Below, piece by piece: positions 10,181 through 21,021 of a stretch of 64,000 nucleotides of DNA. The notes beneath the pieces were generated by a model that made no database searches, was not told where the DNA came from, and saw only the letters and a program-made list of their open reading frames with translations. Source of the stretch: Rhizoctonia solani (lineage: Eukaryota; Basidiomycota; Agaricomycetes; Cantharellales; Ceratobasidiaceae); the NCBI RefSeq assembly GCF_016906535.1, contig NC_057379.1, positions 1,612,001 to 1,676,000 of the forward strand. The letters run 5' to 3'. Position 1 is the first letter of the stretch. Every line of letters begins with the position of its first letter. The position numbers and the translations under genes are program-made.

Positions 10181-12894
10181 CTAGTTAACCTTACCAAGTC
10201 CGGCATTCGCCAAGACATAAGAAACAACCGAGGAAGGGTCCATGACCGAAGCACTCTTGACAGTGGACTGAAACAGAGAGTTAGTTTTGGGGCATATATA
10301 CATGGGATACATAACTCACGGCAGTGAATGGCCTAATAGCAGCTGTATTCCCAGTGTTCGATAGGCTTCCCGAGCCCCCAGTCCTGGAGACATTCTTCGT
10401 AAGCCAGGCGGGTTGTATCCCAGTGTCAGCGAACGAAAGACTCACAGAATGTTTGAAACACAGCTTCGGCTAAGCACACTCGAGCATTGCGCGTTCATAC
10501 TGGAAGAGGTAGGTGCGAACACCGTTCCAGCCGAGCCGCCAGAGGAGGGGGCCTTGACCTATACGCACATGCCCAGTGGTATCAGGTTTGCCTGTTATCA
10601 CAACAGAGGTGCTACACTAACCTTATTGAATACATTGCCTTCCATCAGTACGCGAGATCCGTTGTTAGGCTCGAGAGCGTTGCCGGTCACGTCGTTCCAG
10701 TAGCTATGACCCAAATGTTAGGCTTGCTGAGCGCATATACACGGTTGAAACCTTACTTGTTGTAGACGTGAATGCTTTCTGGAGATTGGAGCTAAGGTTC
10801 TGAATCCGAGGAGTGAATGAATTATACTTACGAGTATTGCCAGATATGCCTCCAACCTTAGGACCACGTCCACTACAAACAACATAGATTGAGTGTTTCT
10901 TACCTACCGCCTTCTGAAGAACCACTTACGCAGTGTGATAAATGCTAAATAAGAGACGTATTAGAAAGGAAAGCGCAAGTATAGTATGGATACGTACTAG
11001 TTCCTGGCAAAGGTGATTTCGTCTGCCTTACCAACAAAGTAGAACGACCAGTAATGGTGCTCTGAAACGGATGTATCCACGTTCGGTGCGCATCATGTCC
11101 GCTAATTTTATCGACTTACCATTACATCTAGTGCTGTTATTTATCACGACTAAGTAAAGACTAGGTTTAAATTGATTATACAGCTGAATGAGCTCACGAC
11201 CATGTGCTGGAAGAGGAAGCCAGATATATACATGAAAATAGTATATCGTGGAACTCTAACGGACTTACCTTTGCCCGTCAAAGTAGTTGTTCGAGATTGT
11301 GACTTGAATGTTGGGGTCAAAGTGCTAGAATCAACGAAGAGATCAGTGACAGTGTTAGATGAGGGTCGTACGCAAAGTATTTGTTATACTTACGCTAATA
11401 AGGAACTGCCGTCCAATGCTTTTAATCTATAACATGTTTGTATAATTATGCGAGTGGGAAACAACAACACATGTGTTAGCAGCTTGACCTACGTAGTTGT
11501 GATCAATCTATAAGGTATGGATATCAGTGCTCTGGCTTAGAGTCTGATGGATAAGGGGGTGACCTACCCAAACTTTACTGGCGCCCTCAAGGCTAATGGC
11601 ATCTCCTCCCCACACATATTGTGGGTTGATATCAGAGATACGGACGTTCTGAATGATGATATTGGTACTTCCAATCAACCTTAGACCTTTGCCCTTGCTA
11701 AAGTATAGTCAGAAAATGTATGATAATCACTTGAGTGTAGCAACTTACATCCATCCTGAAGTTCCCTTGCCAAGGATGGTCTTATTGGAACCCACAAGAA
11801 TACTGTTAGTCCCAGCCTTTTTGTAAGTGACTGTGACCTAAATGAAATTTATAATTGATATATGTTGCTGAGTTGTATACAGTGTTACTCACCTTAGCAG
11901 CATCCTCCAGGCACCAGTTGTGTGGGTTAATTGCAAGTTGCGGGTTGGGAGAACAGGTCCAAGGTTTGCACCCAGTTTCCGTAACTGAGCTCTACAGATG
12001 TGTATACATTGACTAAACTTGGTGTAGTTTTGTAGCATTTAAATCAGCCATACCTTGGTATCTGTAAAATCATAAGTCCTGTTGAGCAGAATGTTGTGCG
12101 CTACATTATCCTTGAGCCTATATAGGTTGTTAAGTATGTGTAAAACAATAGTGTTGTACACCACTGTAAGGTGGGTACATGCTAGTAGGGACAGGCGCTT
12201 AAGGCCATATCTAATACAGAGTAACTACCAACTGATTAATCTGATCAGGCTAACTACTACTACTAACCGCTTAAGGCGGTGTCTACTGGGTTATCTACTG
12301 AGACAAAGGGGCCTTAGGCCTAGGAGGTGTGGTGAGCGCAATGAAGGGGTAAGGTTTCTACTGATGGGGGCTGGCTTCTTAGCTGGCTGGGATATCCTCC
12401 TCAATGAGTATGAGACAAGGTAAAATCAACTTGGTGTCTCCAAGCAATTTTCCTGCTGTATATATAATGGTAAGGGCGCTATTTACATGGTCTGTGCGCG
12501 TGAGAAAAGAAGTACATAGATAAAATAAGAAGTGTGCTTTGGACTGCGCAGAAGCATGGATTTCTCCTAAGCGCCCTTGGCACAGCATCTTGGCGCGGCA
12601 TCTTGGCATAATAAGTGCCAAGATCACGTGATCAGAAAACAAAAGATATCAAGTCTGTAAAAAATACTAAAAATAACAGAAAAATTGTCCCATTCTAATG
12701 GTATAAATCTTGGGAGTGTAACAAATAGACTCTCAAATTCCATACCAGCTCTTCAACTGAGCAGTTGAAGTTGGAGTGGCTTGAGTGGCAGCAGCTCTGC
12801 CAGTGGTCCCTTTAGCGTATCCAAACAGACTTCCCACAGCCAAAGCACCCTTGGAGGCAATGAGGGCTGCAGCAAGAGATGCAAGAATATACAT
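10181..12894 (-). CDS. Pectin lyase A (polysaccharide lyase family 1)
   Basis: Secreted pectin lyase-type enzyme, predicted to cleave methylated pectin by beta-elimination. The start at 12894 opens a signal peptide (Met-Tyr-Ile-Leu-Ala-Ser-Leu, Ala-rich core), then the mature N terminus Val-Gly-Ser-x-Phe-Gly. Family landmarks read on the minus strand: [26 protein letters not shown] near 11600, and the catalytic-Arg segment Ser-Gly-Arg-Gly-Pro-Lys-Val-Gly-Gly near 10860. It ends Gly-Lys-Val-Asn. More than ten introns split it, with a 9-nt microexon near 11200. Intron 1 (12745-12118) is 628 bp instead of about 50 because of a solo LTR. Exons 1-5 are poor in CpG compared with gene B. The coding frame appears open, but splicing of intron 1 should be verified. 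Confidence 0.88.
12152..12723 (+). repeat. Solo LTR (family 1, copy B) in intron 1 of pectin lyase A
   Basis: 572 bp from TGTTGTACACC to TGTAACA, flanked by the exact 5-bp duplication AATAG (12147-12151 and 12724-12728). It lies in antisense orientation within intron 1 of the host gene. Without it and one duplication the intron would be about 51 bp, close to the 47 bp of the same intron in pectin lyase B. It has a TATA-like stretch near 12462-12469. Confidence 0.93.
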
Positions 12895-12961
12895 GGTTGA
12901 AAGGCCAATAGAGCAAAAGAGAAGAGGGAGTCTGTGAGACAAAAGGCCATTGAAAAGCTCA

Positions 12962-12968
12962 TTTTATA
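12962..12968 (-). promoter_or_regulatory. TATA-like box of pectin lyase A
   Basis: On the minus strand this reads TATAAAA, about 70 bp before the start codon. The same box, with similar flanking sequence and spacing, precedes pectin lyase B at 19580-19586, which supports it as a retained promoter element. Confidence 0.55.
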
Positions 12969-13245
12969 CGCTGACACTATTGCATAGAACCTCAGCTAAA
13001 CACCTCACAATGTATGATCTAACTCCATGATTGGTTTACTTTTAAGTAGACCACTTGGAATATACAAATGACAAAGACTGAACCCCTGACCACAGCAAGT
13101 CATGAAACATTTTCAATGTCTAGATCAGCCCATACTTGGAGCGTTAGAAGTCCTCTTGGCATGATCATCAACTTGGTACAATGTCAGGTCTATGGCCCAT
13201 GGCTTATTAGTATGCTTGGCCAAAGAAGGTGTTTAGTCAATATAC

Positions 13246-13827
13246 TGTTGTAGACACAGTCAATACCAGGGAATTTTATCCCATTTTCTTGGATTTAAAC
13301 AAAGGCAAACGGACAACATTTTTGATCACGTGACTTCGGCGCTTATATCATACGCTAAGCGCCAAGCCACGTCCCCATCCACGCTTACCTCAGCATACAT
13401 AGCCACCTCCACCTGATGACATCACTATGACACGTCAGTGACACGTATGCATGAGTAAGGCCGACTACGGATTGGGGTTCTTATTTGATACGGTATTGCA
13501 TATAGTTGTATTAGTAATTAGGTAGCTCTGTAATATATAAGGAGGCCAACCAACCATGGTAACACCCAGGTCAATTACCTCTTGTTGCATCTCTCAATTG
13601 TACAAGGCCTTAGGCCAGTAACTACTAAGCCCCCACCTGTACTTGTTGCCTTAAGCAACTTTCTCATTGTAGATACATAGCTTGCCATTGCCACTAGGGC
13701 TTTGGTCATTGTACTTAGGTAGTTAGTTGTTGCAGGTAGCCCCCTCACCGCCTTAAGCGGTTCTTACTCAGTTCTATACGGCCACAAGCGCCCGCTACCT
13801 AGACAACCCTTAAGGACGTCTAGGACA
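13246..13827 (-). repeat. Solo LTR (family 2, copy D), reversed
   Basis: 582 bp from TGTTGTAGACAC to CTAGGACA, flanked by the exact 5-bp duplication TATAC (13241-13245 and 13828-13832). Read on the minus strand it resembles the family 1 LTRs (a GGGCGCTT block, then the palindromic CCGCTTAAGGCGG, then a TATA-like stretch), so it is a relative inserted in reverse. It interrupts the upstream region that pectin lyase A shares with pectin lyase B. Confidence 0.92.
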
Positions 13828-13918
13828 TATACCATTGAGGTATAAATGCATCAGCCCATATACCTCTTGGAGCAATGGTTCCCCTCAATGGAATAACACA
13901 GAATGCAATATTGGGGAT

Positions 13919-15067
13919 TGTTGTTGTTGTAGACACATTCAATACCACGGAATTTATTCCGAATTTCTCAAATTTAAACGAAGTTGAACGGACAACATTT
14001 TCAATCACGTGACTTCGGCGCTTATATCATACGCTAAGCGCCAAGCCACGTCCCCATCTGCGCTTATTCATCTTACATAGCCACCTCCACCTATGACAAC
14101 ATCATGACACGTCAGTGACACGTATGCATGAGTAAGACTAACTGCAGAGCGGGGTTCTTATTGGTTATGGAATTGCACATCATGTATTTGTAAATAGACT
14201 ACCCCTGTAATATATAAGGAGGCCAACCAACCATGGTAACACCCAGGTTGATTACCTCTTGTTGCATCCCACATTGTACAAGGGTCCTACAACCCAGCAA
14301 CCCCTACTTAGTTACTAGTTCCACACCGCCTTAAGTGGCCTCATTGTTGTACTTAGATAGCTCACCATTGCCCTTATAGGCTTGGTCGCTGTAGTATAGC
14401 TTGTTGTTGTTGTAGGTAGCTTGCACACCGCCTTATGCGGTTCTTACTTGTATACACCTGGCCGCAAGCGCCCTCCGCCTCAATGTCCTTACAGACGTCT
14501 AGGACAGTTGTACACCACTGTAAGGTGGGTACACGCTAGTGGGAGCGGGCGCTTAAGGCTGTACTACTACAAGCAACTTGTGCAATCTATCTTACTAGGC
14601 TATACTAATACTGCATAAGGCGGTCTTACTGGTAACTACTGACAATGGGGCCCTAGGCCTGGGAGGTGTGATGAGTGAGATAAGAGGGTTCAACGTCTGG
14701 GAACTACTGGGGACCAGCTACTTAGCTGGCTGGGTGATCCTCCTCAATGGATATGAGACAAGGTAAAATTGACTTGGGGTCTCCAAGCAATTTCCCTGCT
14801 GTTTATATAGACAAAAAGGGAGGTATGTACATGGTCAATGCATGTGAGAAAAGAAGAGTCTATGTGAAAAGAGAAGCGTGCTGCGGACTGCGCAGAAGCG
14901 TGGATTTCCCCTAAGCGCCCTTGGCACGGCATCTTGGCGCAGCATCTTGGCATAGTAAGCGCCAAGATCACGTGATCAGAAAACATAAGATAAACAGTTC
15001 GGAAAAAATAGTAAAAATATCAGAAAAAACGTGCAATTCTAATGGTATATGTTAGGGGGTTGTAACA
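13919..15067 (+). repeat. Solo LTR (family 1, copy C), interrupted by copy E
   Basis: The first six bases (TGTTGT, 13919-13924) and the rest (14512-15067) together make 562 bp, the same length as copy A. The outer 5-bp duplication is GGGAT (13914-13918 and 15068-15072). Copy E has inserted only six bases inside the left end, so the structure is visible only when both duplications are placed. Confidence 0.9.
13925..14506 (-). repeat. Solo LTR (family 2, copy E), nested in copy C
   Basis: 582 bp from TGTTGTAGACAC to CTAGGACA, the same length and ends as copy D. The 5-bp duplication GTTGT (13920-13924 and 14507-14511) belongs to the terminal sequence of copy C, which proves that E arrived after C. 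Orientation is reversed relative to C. Confidence 0.9.
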
Positions 15068-16199
15068 GGGATGCCTCCACATCTACATGGTCCCAAAGCC
15101 ATGCTTTGGTCTCTTGGCAAACAAGTTCCAGTGGGTTATTTGGAGAGGCTTATATCTTTTTATTGCCTGCAAATAGCAGTTGCCCAAGTTGATTCAAATA
15201 GAAGGTCTGGGCAATTCTGGCATGATCATACTGAAATGGGTGTTTAACAATATTGCAAGATGGACAAAGGCAGGTAAATTACCCAAATAGGAACTATGAA
15301 ATAGCAAAAAGTCACCAGTCTCATTCATATTCCTGCTTCTATGAGTCAGCATAGATTGGCAGAATCATGCTGATTCCATGGATTGAGGGCAGACAGACTA
15401 CATTTCAGGAGTTGATGGCTCACAACCTCCACTACTTTTATTTCTACAAAATGCATCCCTTATAACTTAGCTGAGCCAATGTACATATGTTGTATGATAT
15501 TCTAACTTCATTCACAAGCTTGAACCCATTCTACTATACAAAAGCCGCTAAGGTTTACAAGTGCCCAAGAAGACCTATGATTCTTTGTGCACTCCTGGAA
15601 GCATGCAGAGTGATACAGGAGGCTTAGCTATTATGTGCTTTGCTTCACTTGGATTAATCTTGCAAAATGGGATAAACATCAGCTAACCAAGGCCTTTTGG
15701 AACTTGGAAAGCATACAAAGAACCACTGCTAGCGCTGCTCCCCAGCACTTGTGAACCCCGGCTAATTTTGCTTTTGTGGAGCACCTGGTCTGTAAAGTCA
15801 AGGGGTACAGGTGCTGCTGTAAGCCCAAAAATTTTAATGTATCTTACTCATGTCAAATACTTAATCTTTGTCATTATTCCCATAACTCCACAACTCTGTT
15901 GTATGCATAGATTTTGACGGATGCCATACCTATCAGCCCGGATTATGTGAGGCACCATATTAATATAGAGTTTTGTCAGTATCATTTAGTTTCAAATGCA
16001 GTTATGAATCGGATGTATAAACCGCGTTTATAAGCGTGTCTGTAGGATGGTGGATGTGCGGGTCGCTTGCGCAACGCGTCACATGACCTTCTCATTTCAG
16101 CTTTTCATTTCATAACTCGCTGTCATTCGTTATTTCATTGTCACTATTACAAGGACAAACAACACTTGTTACTCTATATATACCCGTCTCTCATGCACT
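15068..16199. other. CpG-poor intergenic stretch, no gene
   Basis: No coding region was recognised. Between 15062 and 15732 I count one CpG (15546) in about 670 bp, far below the neighbouring gene-rich DNA. This directly abuts the solo LTR cluster. I read it as old methylated, deaminated sequence, which is inference. Confidence 0.7.
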
Positions 16200-17407
16200 T
16201 TGTCCTTGGAATCTCCGTCGAATAAGAGAATATCAGCTAGTCTACGTGAACTCCTAAGCTTCGACATCGCTGCTCACCTTCTCCCGCTCGACTCGACCTC
16301 TCTCATCTCACAGTGGAGTTGTTTTGAGCAGTTTACGATCACGTGTGTCCCACCCGTCCTGTGCGTTCCCCTTCTGTGCCGATCTTATCCTCCTCCTTTC
16401 CATTGCTATGTACGTAGCCTTACTCCAGTAGAGCTTTGGTGTCCTACCATGCGTTCGGGTCCGAGTAGTAAATTGTATCAAAACAAATTCACAACCATGT
16501 GTTATGGAAAGCCAGGTGGGGCATTGAATGTTAAAGAGCCTAACTAAGTATCTATAGTACCTTTGATAACAGTGCCCCTCCCTGGGGTATGTTAAAGCTG
16601 GCTACAACATAGCTCCGGAAAATGCGGTGAGGATTCAAACTTTGCAAATATAAGTCCGGTCGACCTTTCTTCTGAGGCGACCGGCTGTAGCTATCGGGCA
16701 TGGATTTCGCATTGTTTGCGATTTCAGTCGCCCGCTGTAGTAGGAGCTGTACCAGCGCCTAGATGTATAGCCCTAGGGTCGTGTCTAGGTTCCTCCGCTG
16801 CTATCCGTAGCTATCGAGACGTCCTCATGATCCTTAGACCCCTCCACCGTAACCGCTAATTAGTGACTGTTGTATCTAACAATGGGGCCACTGTAGTGTA
16901 AAAAGATACGGAGATTTGGTACTTAACCTATGCTTCGGTCGCTATGTATGTTATATGGGCTCTGTAAGCTGTATAAGAGGGGGGAGCCCGGCCACCCAAG
17001 ACTGCGACAGTCCAGATTGAAGGGTTGGGGTGGCAGAGAACCGCACATGGGTGAATACGATAGGAATGGATATATAATAAGATGGGTAATAAATAAATAA
17101 AAACGTTAAATATGCGTCAGAAATTGAGGGATGGCGGGTGGGCGCTGAAAAATGCGAGGATGGTCGAATGCTCACGCTCAGTACACCACTCCGAGATCGC
17201 AGTATGGAATGGTGTCTGGCCGACTCATGTGACCACGACCTCCGCCCTCGGTCAAGTACCACATGCCCACAATTTTAATAATCTACTTGCCCTTATTTTG
17301 ACTAAATTAAAGTAAGAAGAGCTTATATTGTTCCAACCGAACTATAGTCGCTAAGCACAACTGTTTTACCATGACAATTCGCAACCAATGCCTGGTCGTA
17401 TCACAGA
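16200..17407. other. Intergenic, no supported gene
   Basis: An open frame at 16200-16547 (115 codons) is Ser/Leu/Pro-rich with no motif, and I do not accept it as a gene. From 17000 to 17300 there is a second short frame pair without features. The interval holds the 3' flank of pectin lyase B. Confidence 0.4.
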
Positions 17408-19512
17408 TTAGTTGACCTTGCCAAGCCCGGCGTTCGCCAAGACATAGGAAACAACCGAAGAAGGGTCCATGATCGAAGCACTCTTAACAGTCGACTGAAG
17501 CATGGAGTCAGTACTTGGGATGTATGCAATGGGTGCCTAACTTACAGCGGTGAAGGGGCTGATAGCAGCTGTATTTGCAGTGTTCGACAGACTTCCCGAG
17601 CCCCCGGTGCTGGAAAAATTGCTTGTGAGCCCGGCGAATCATACCCCGGTATGGCTGAGTGGCAGACTTACAGAGTGTTTGAAACACAGTTTCGGCTGAT
17701 CACACTGGAACATTGCGCGTTCATGCTCGAAGAAGTAGGCGCGAAGACCGTTCCGGCTGAATCACCTGTGGAGGGAGTCTTGACCTGTATACACATATCC
17801 AGCGAGGTCAGGTTCACCTTTCATTATGACGTACAAAAGCGCTGCACTTACCCCATTGAATACATTACCTTCCAGCAGTACACGAGCTCCAGTGCTGGGC
17901 TCGAGAGCGTTGCCGGTCACGTCGTTCCAGTAGCTATGACCCAAATGTTAGGCTTGACGAGCGCATATATGTGGTTAAAACCTTACTTGTTATAGACGTG
18001 GACGCTTTCTGGAGATTGGAGCTAAGGTTCTGGATCTGAGGAGTGAATGAATAACACTTACGATTATAGCCAGATGTGCCTCCAACCTTGGGACCACGTC
18101 CGCTGCGAACATAGACTGAGTGTCTCGCTGCCTGTCATTTCAAGAAACACTCACGCAGTGTGGTAGATACTAAAAGAGAAAATTGTTAAAAAGAAGACTG
18201 AGGCTATAGTGTGAATACGTACTAGTTCCTGGCAAAAGTGATCTGGTCCGCCTTGCCAACGAAGTAGAATGCCCAGTAATGGTGCTCTGTAGTAGATAAG
18301 GACATACTTAGTATACGATATTAACTTTGAGTTCATCAACTCACGATCGCAGCCGGTGCTGTTATTCATCACGACTAAATGAGAAGGGTTTTGGGCCTGA
18401 TTAATCATGTGAACTCACGACCAAGTGCTAGAAGGACATGTCAGATGCCTGAAATAATACACTGTATGAATTCAATATTGCTTACCTTTCACCGTCGAAG
18501 TAGTTGTTTGAGATTGTGACTTGAGTGTTAGGGTCAAAGTGCTACGATTAACGAAGGTATCAGTAACAGCCTTAGGTGAAAGTCAGACGTGAAGCATTTG
18601 TTATACTTACGCTAACAATGAATTGGCGCCCGGTGCTCTTAATCTACAACACATTTATGGGAATGAGAAAAGAATTACTTGTGTCAGCAACTTGACCTAC
18701 GTAGTTGTGATCGATCTATGAAATCCGGTGGTCAGTGCTCCAGCTCGGGGTCGAGGGATAAGGAGTAGCCTACCCAAATCTTGCTGGCGCCCTCCAGACC
18801 AATGGCATCTCCTCCCCAGACATATTGCGGGTTAAGATCGGAGATGCGGATGTTCTGAATAATGACATTGGTGCTTCCAACCAGCCTCAGACCTTTGCCC
18901 TTGCTGAAGTATAGTCAGAGAATGTATCACATGCAATGAATACCGCGACTTACATCCATCCTGAGGTTCCTTTACCAAGAATGGTCTTGTTGGAGCCGAC
19001 AATGATACCGCTAGTTCCAGCCTTCTTGTATGTTACTGAGACCTAAGTAAAATGTGTGAATAAATTACAGTGCTTGCGTGCGTGCGATGCCATTCACCTT
19101 GGCAGCGTCTGCCGAGCACCAGTTATTCGCGTTGATTGCTAGTTGCGGGTTGGGGGAACAGGTCCAAGGCTTGCACCCGGTTTCCGTTACCGAGCCCTAT
19201 TAATACGAGTTTCTCAATTAGGTGTGCTGTCGTGGATTTAAGGCAGCCGTACCTCAGTGTCTGTGAAATCATAGGTCCTGTCGAGTAGAATGTTGCGTGT
19301 TACGTTGTCTTCGAGCCTATAGTTCCTCAGTACGAGCGATAAAGGCGATTTCATCTTTCCTACCAGCTCTTTAACTGAGCAGCCGATGTGGGGATTGCCT
19401 GAGCGGCACTAGCTCCACCAGTAGTGCCTGTGGCGTATCCGAACGGGCTTCCGACGGCCAAAGCGCCCTTGGAGGCAATGAGAACTGCGGCGAGAGATCC
19501 AAGGATGTACAT
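17408..19512 (-). CDS. Pectin lyase B (polysaccharide lyase family 1)
   Basis: Secreted pectin lyase-type enzyme with the same design as gene A. The start at 19512 gives a signal peptide (Met-Tyr-Ile-Leu-Gly-Ser-Leu) and the mature segment [14 protein letters not shown]. Intron 1 is 47 bp. Downstream motifs on the minus strand include the Val-Trp-Gly-Gly-Asp-Ala segment near 18800, Gly-Arg-Gln-Phe-Ile-Val near 18620, a 9-nt microexon near 18420, and Ser-Gly-Arg-Gly-Pro-Lys-Val-Gly-Gly, which carries the catalytic Arg of this family, near 18100. It ends Gly-Lys-Val-Asn. It is the closest paralogue of gene A, in coding and upstream sequence, and keeps the CpG sites that A has lost. No broken frame was seen. 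Confidence 0.9.
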
Positions 19513-19579
19513 GATTGAAAGATTAGGGAATAAAGAGAACAGGGTTAGTTTGTGCAATATAAAATCGTCGGCGAGTTCA

Positions 19580-19586
19580 TTTTATA
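19580..19586 (-). promoter_or_regulatory. TATA-like box of pectin lyase B
   Basis: Minus strand TATAAAA, about 68 bp before the start codon, conserved in position with gene A. Confidence 0.55.
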
Positions 19587-19599
19587 CGCTAGTTCTATC

Positions 19600-21021
19600 A
19601 CGTAATATCCAGGCTAGGGCACCTCGCAACGCCAAACCAAATTTCGCGATTGCATTGCTTCTAGGTGCGCCGTCCCGAACCCGCACACGCCAAGAGTTGA
19701 AGCGCTGGCCCTAGTAGGCGCAAAAGGTCTTCGAATCCTATATTTGGAGTAATTGTTTGGTCATGGTCGATGACATGGAACCATATCAGGTACATGTCCC
19801 ATGGCTTATCGATATGCTTGATCATTGGGAAGAGGTTTCATCCATATGCCTATCGGAAATAAATATGCCAGCTCATACACTCCTTGGAGTAATCGTTCCG
19901 TTCAAGGGAATAACCTCGGATGGGATGTTAATTATTTTTTGAATCTACGCTTCCCGGGATTTACTCCCGATCTCTCGACTGATGGAGCCTGTAGCTATTT
20001 GGAGCGTGTAGATCGGAATTACGCACGTTTGGCCACTTCGTGGCCACCTGACCGAGCATTATCAGACAGCTGAGAAGTAAATCAACCCTCATATATACTG
20101 CCCTACTCTATACGCGAATGGATATGAATGACGTGGCTGATTACGTCTTTCATCCCAGTATTCTTGTTACTAGTCTGGTTTCGTAAAGTAAAGAATTGAA
20201 AATATCAGGTACATATCAGTGACAAAACGGGAAATACACCGGCTGAGGTCGCGATTGGACGACCTGCCGATCCGAATGGGTTTCAGTTCCGTGTTCGAAT
20301 CTAAGAAGGAGCGAGATTATCCAATTATATTAACCCTGTAAGGCAATATGTACAAATTTCGAACAAACAAGCGGAGGCTATAAAGTTGAGACTTAATTGA
20401 CTAAATCCGTATTTGCTCCCCCAGCCTTCATCGATCTCCAATTAGACACCCATTCCTAACAATCTTCAACTTCGCCTTGGGGCCGGCAGCCCCTCTCGAG
20501 ATGGGGAAGTTTGATCAGTTTGGAGAAATCAAGTGATATAGCAACGCATCAGGGGTCACCCCGGCCCGACACGGCCCTCCATTGTACTGTAGTTTGAATT
20601 CTAGAGAACTCCATGAAATGCCGGTATCAAGCATGAAATGAGGCTAGAACTTGGTCAACTGCTTCGCCATCATCCCATATACCGCTAGGCATGAATGGCA
20701 TCTTGCCCCATTCTCATAAGGCCGGTACCGCATGAGATTCGTCTGTTGTTTAGCTTCGAACTTGAATTATATCGGTCGCGGTGTATATGGGGATAAAATG
20801 CAAACGTTTGATACCTATATCCATGCGGATTCTTTTATGAACCAAGAAGAAGTCACTCGACTCCGGGGTAAAGGAGATTTCCAAAACTGGCAATGCCGAT
20901 TGTTGCGGTGATCAACAGTAAAAAATCCCGCCATCATAGAGAAGAAACATTCTCATTAGTTGATCACATATCCTTGCGAGAAAATACATGTTCACAGAAG
21001 TGCGTATCAGATCCAATATCC
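19600..21021. other. Intergenic between pectin lyases B and C
   Basis: The part nearest gene B (to about 19930) is homologous to the scattered upstream pieces of gene A at 12950-13245 and 13828-13918. The rest has no recognised gene, RNA or repeat. Two minor open frames at 19757-20073 have no motif. Confidence 0.5.

Noticed and set aside
16200..16547. 115-codon open frame as a gene
   Set aside because: No motif, no splice partners, composition like random Ser/Leu/Pro-rich translation, and close to CpG-depleted repeat-rich DNA.
19757..20073. Two overlapping open frames upstream of pectin lyase B
   Set aside because: The segment aligns with the upstream region of gene A as non-coding promoter sequence.
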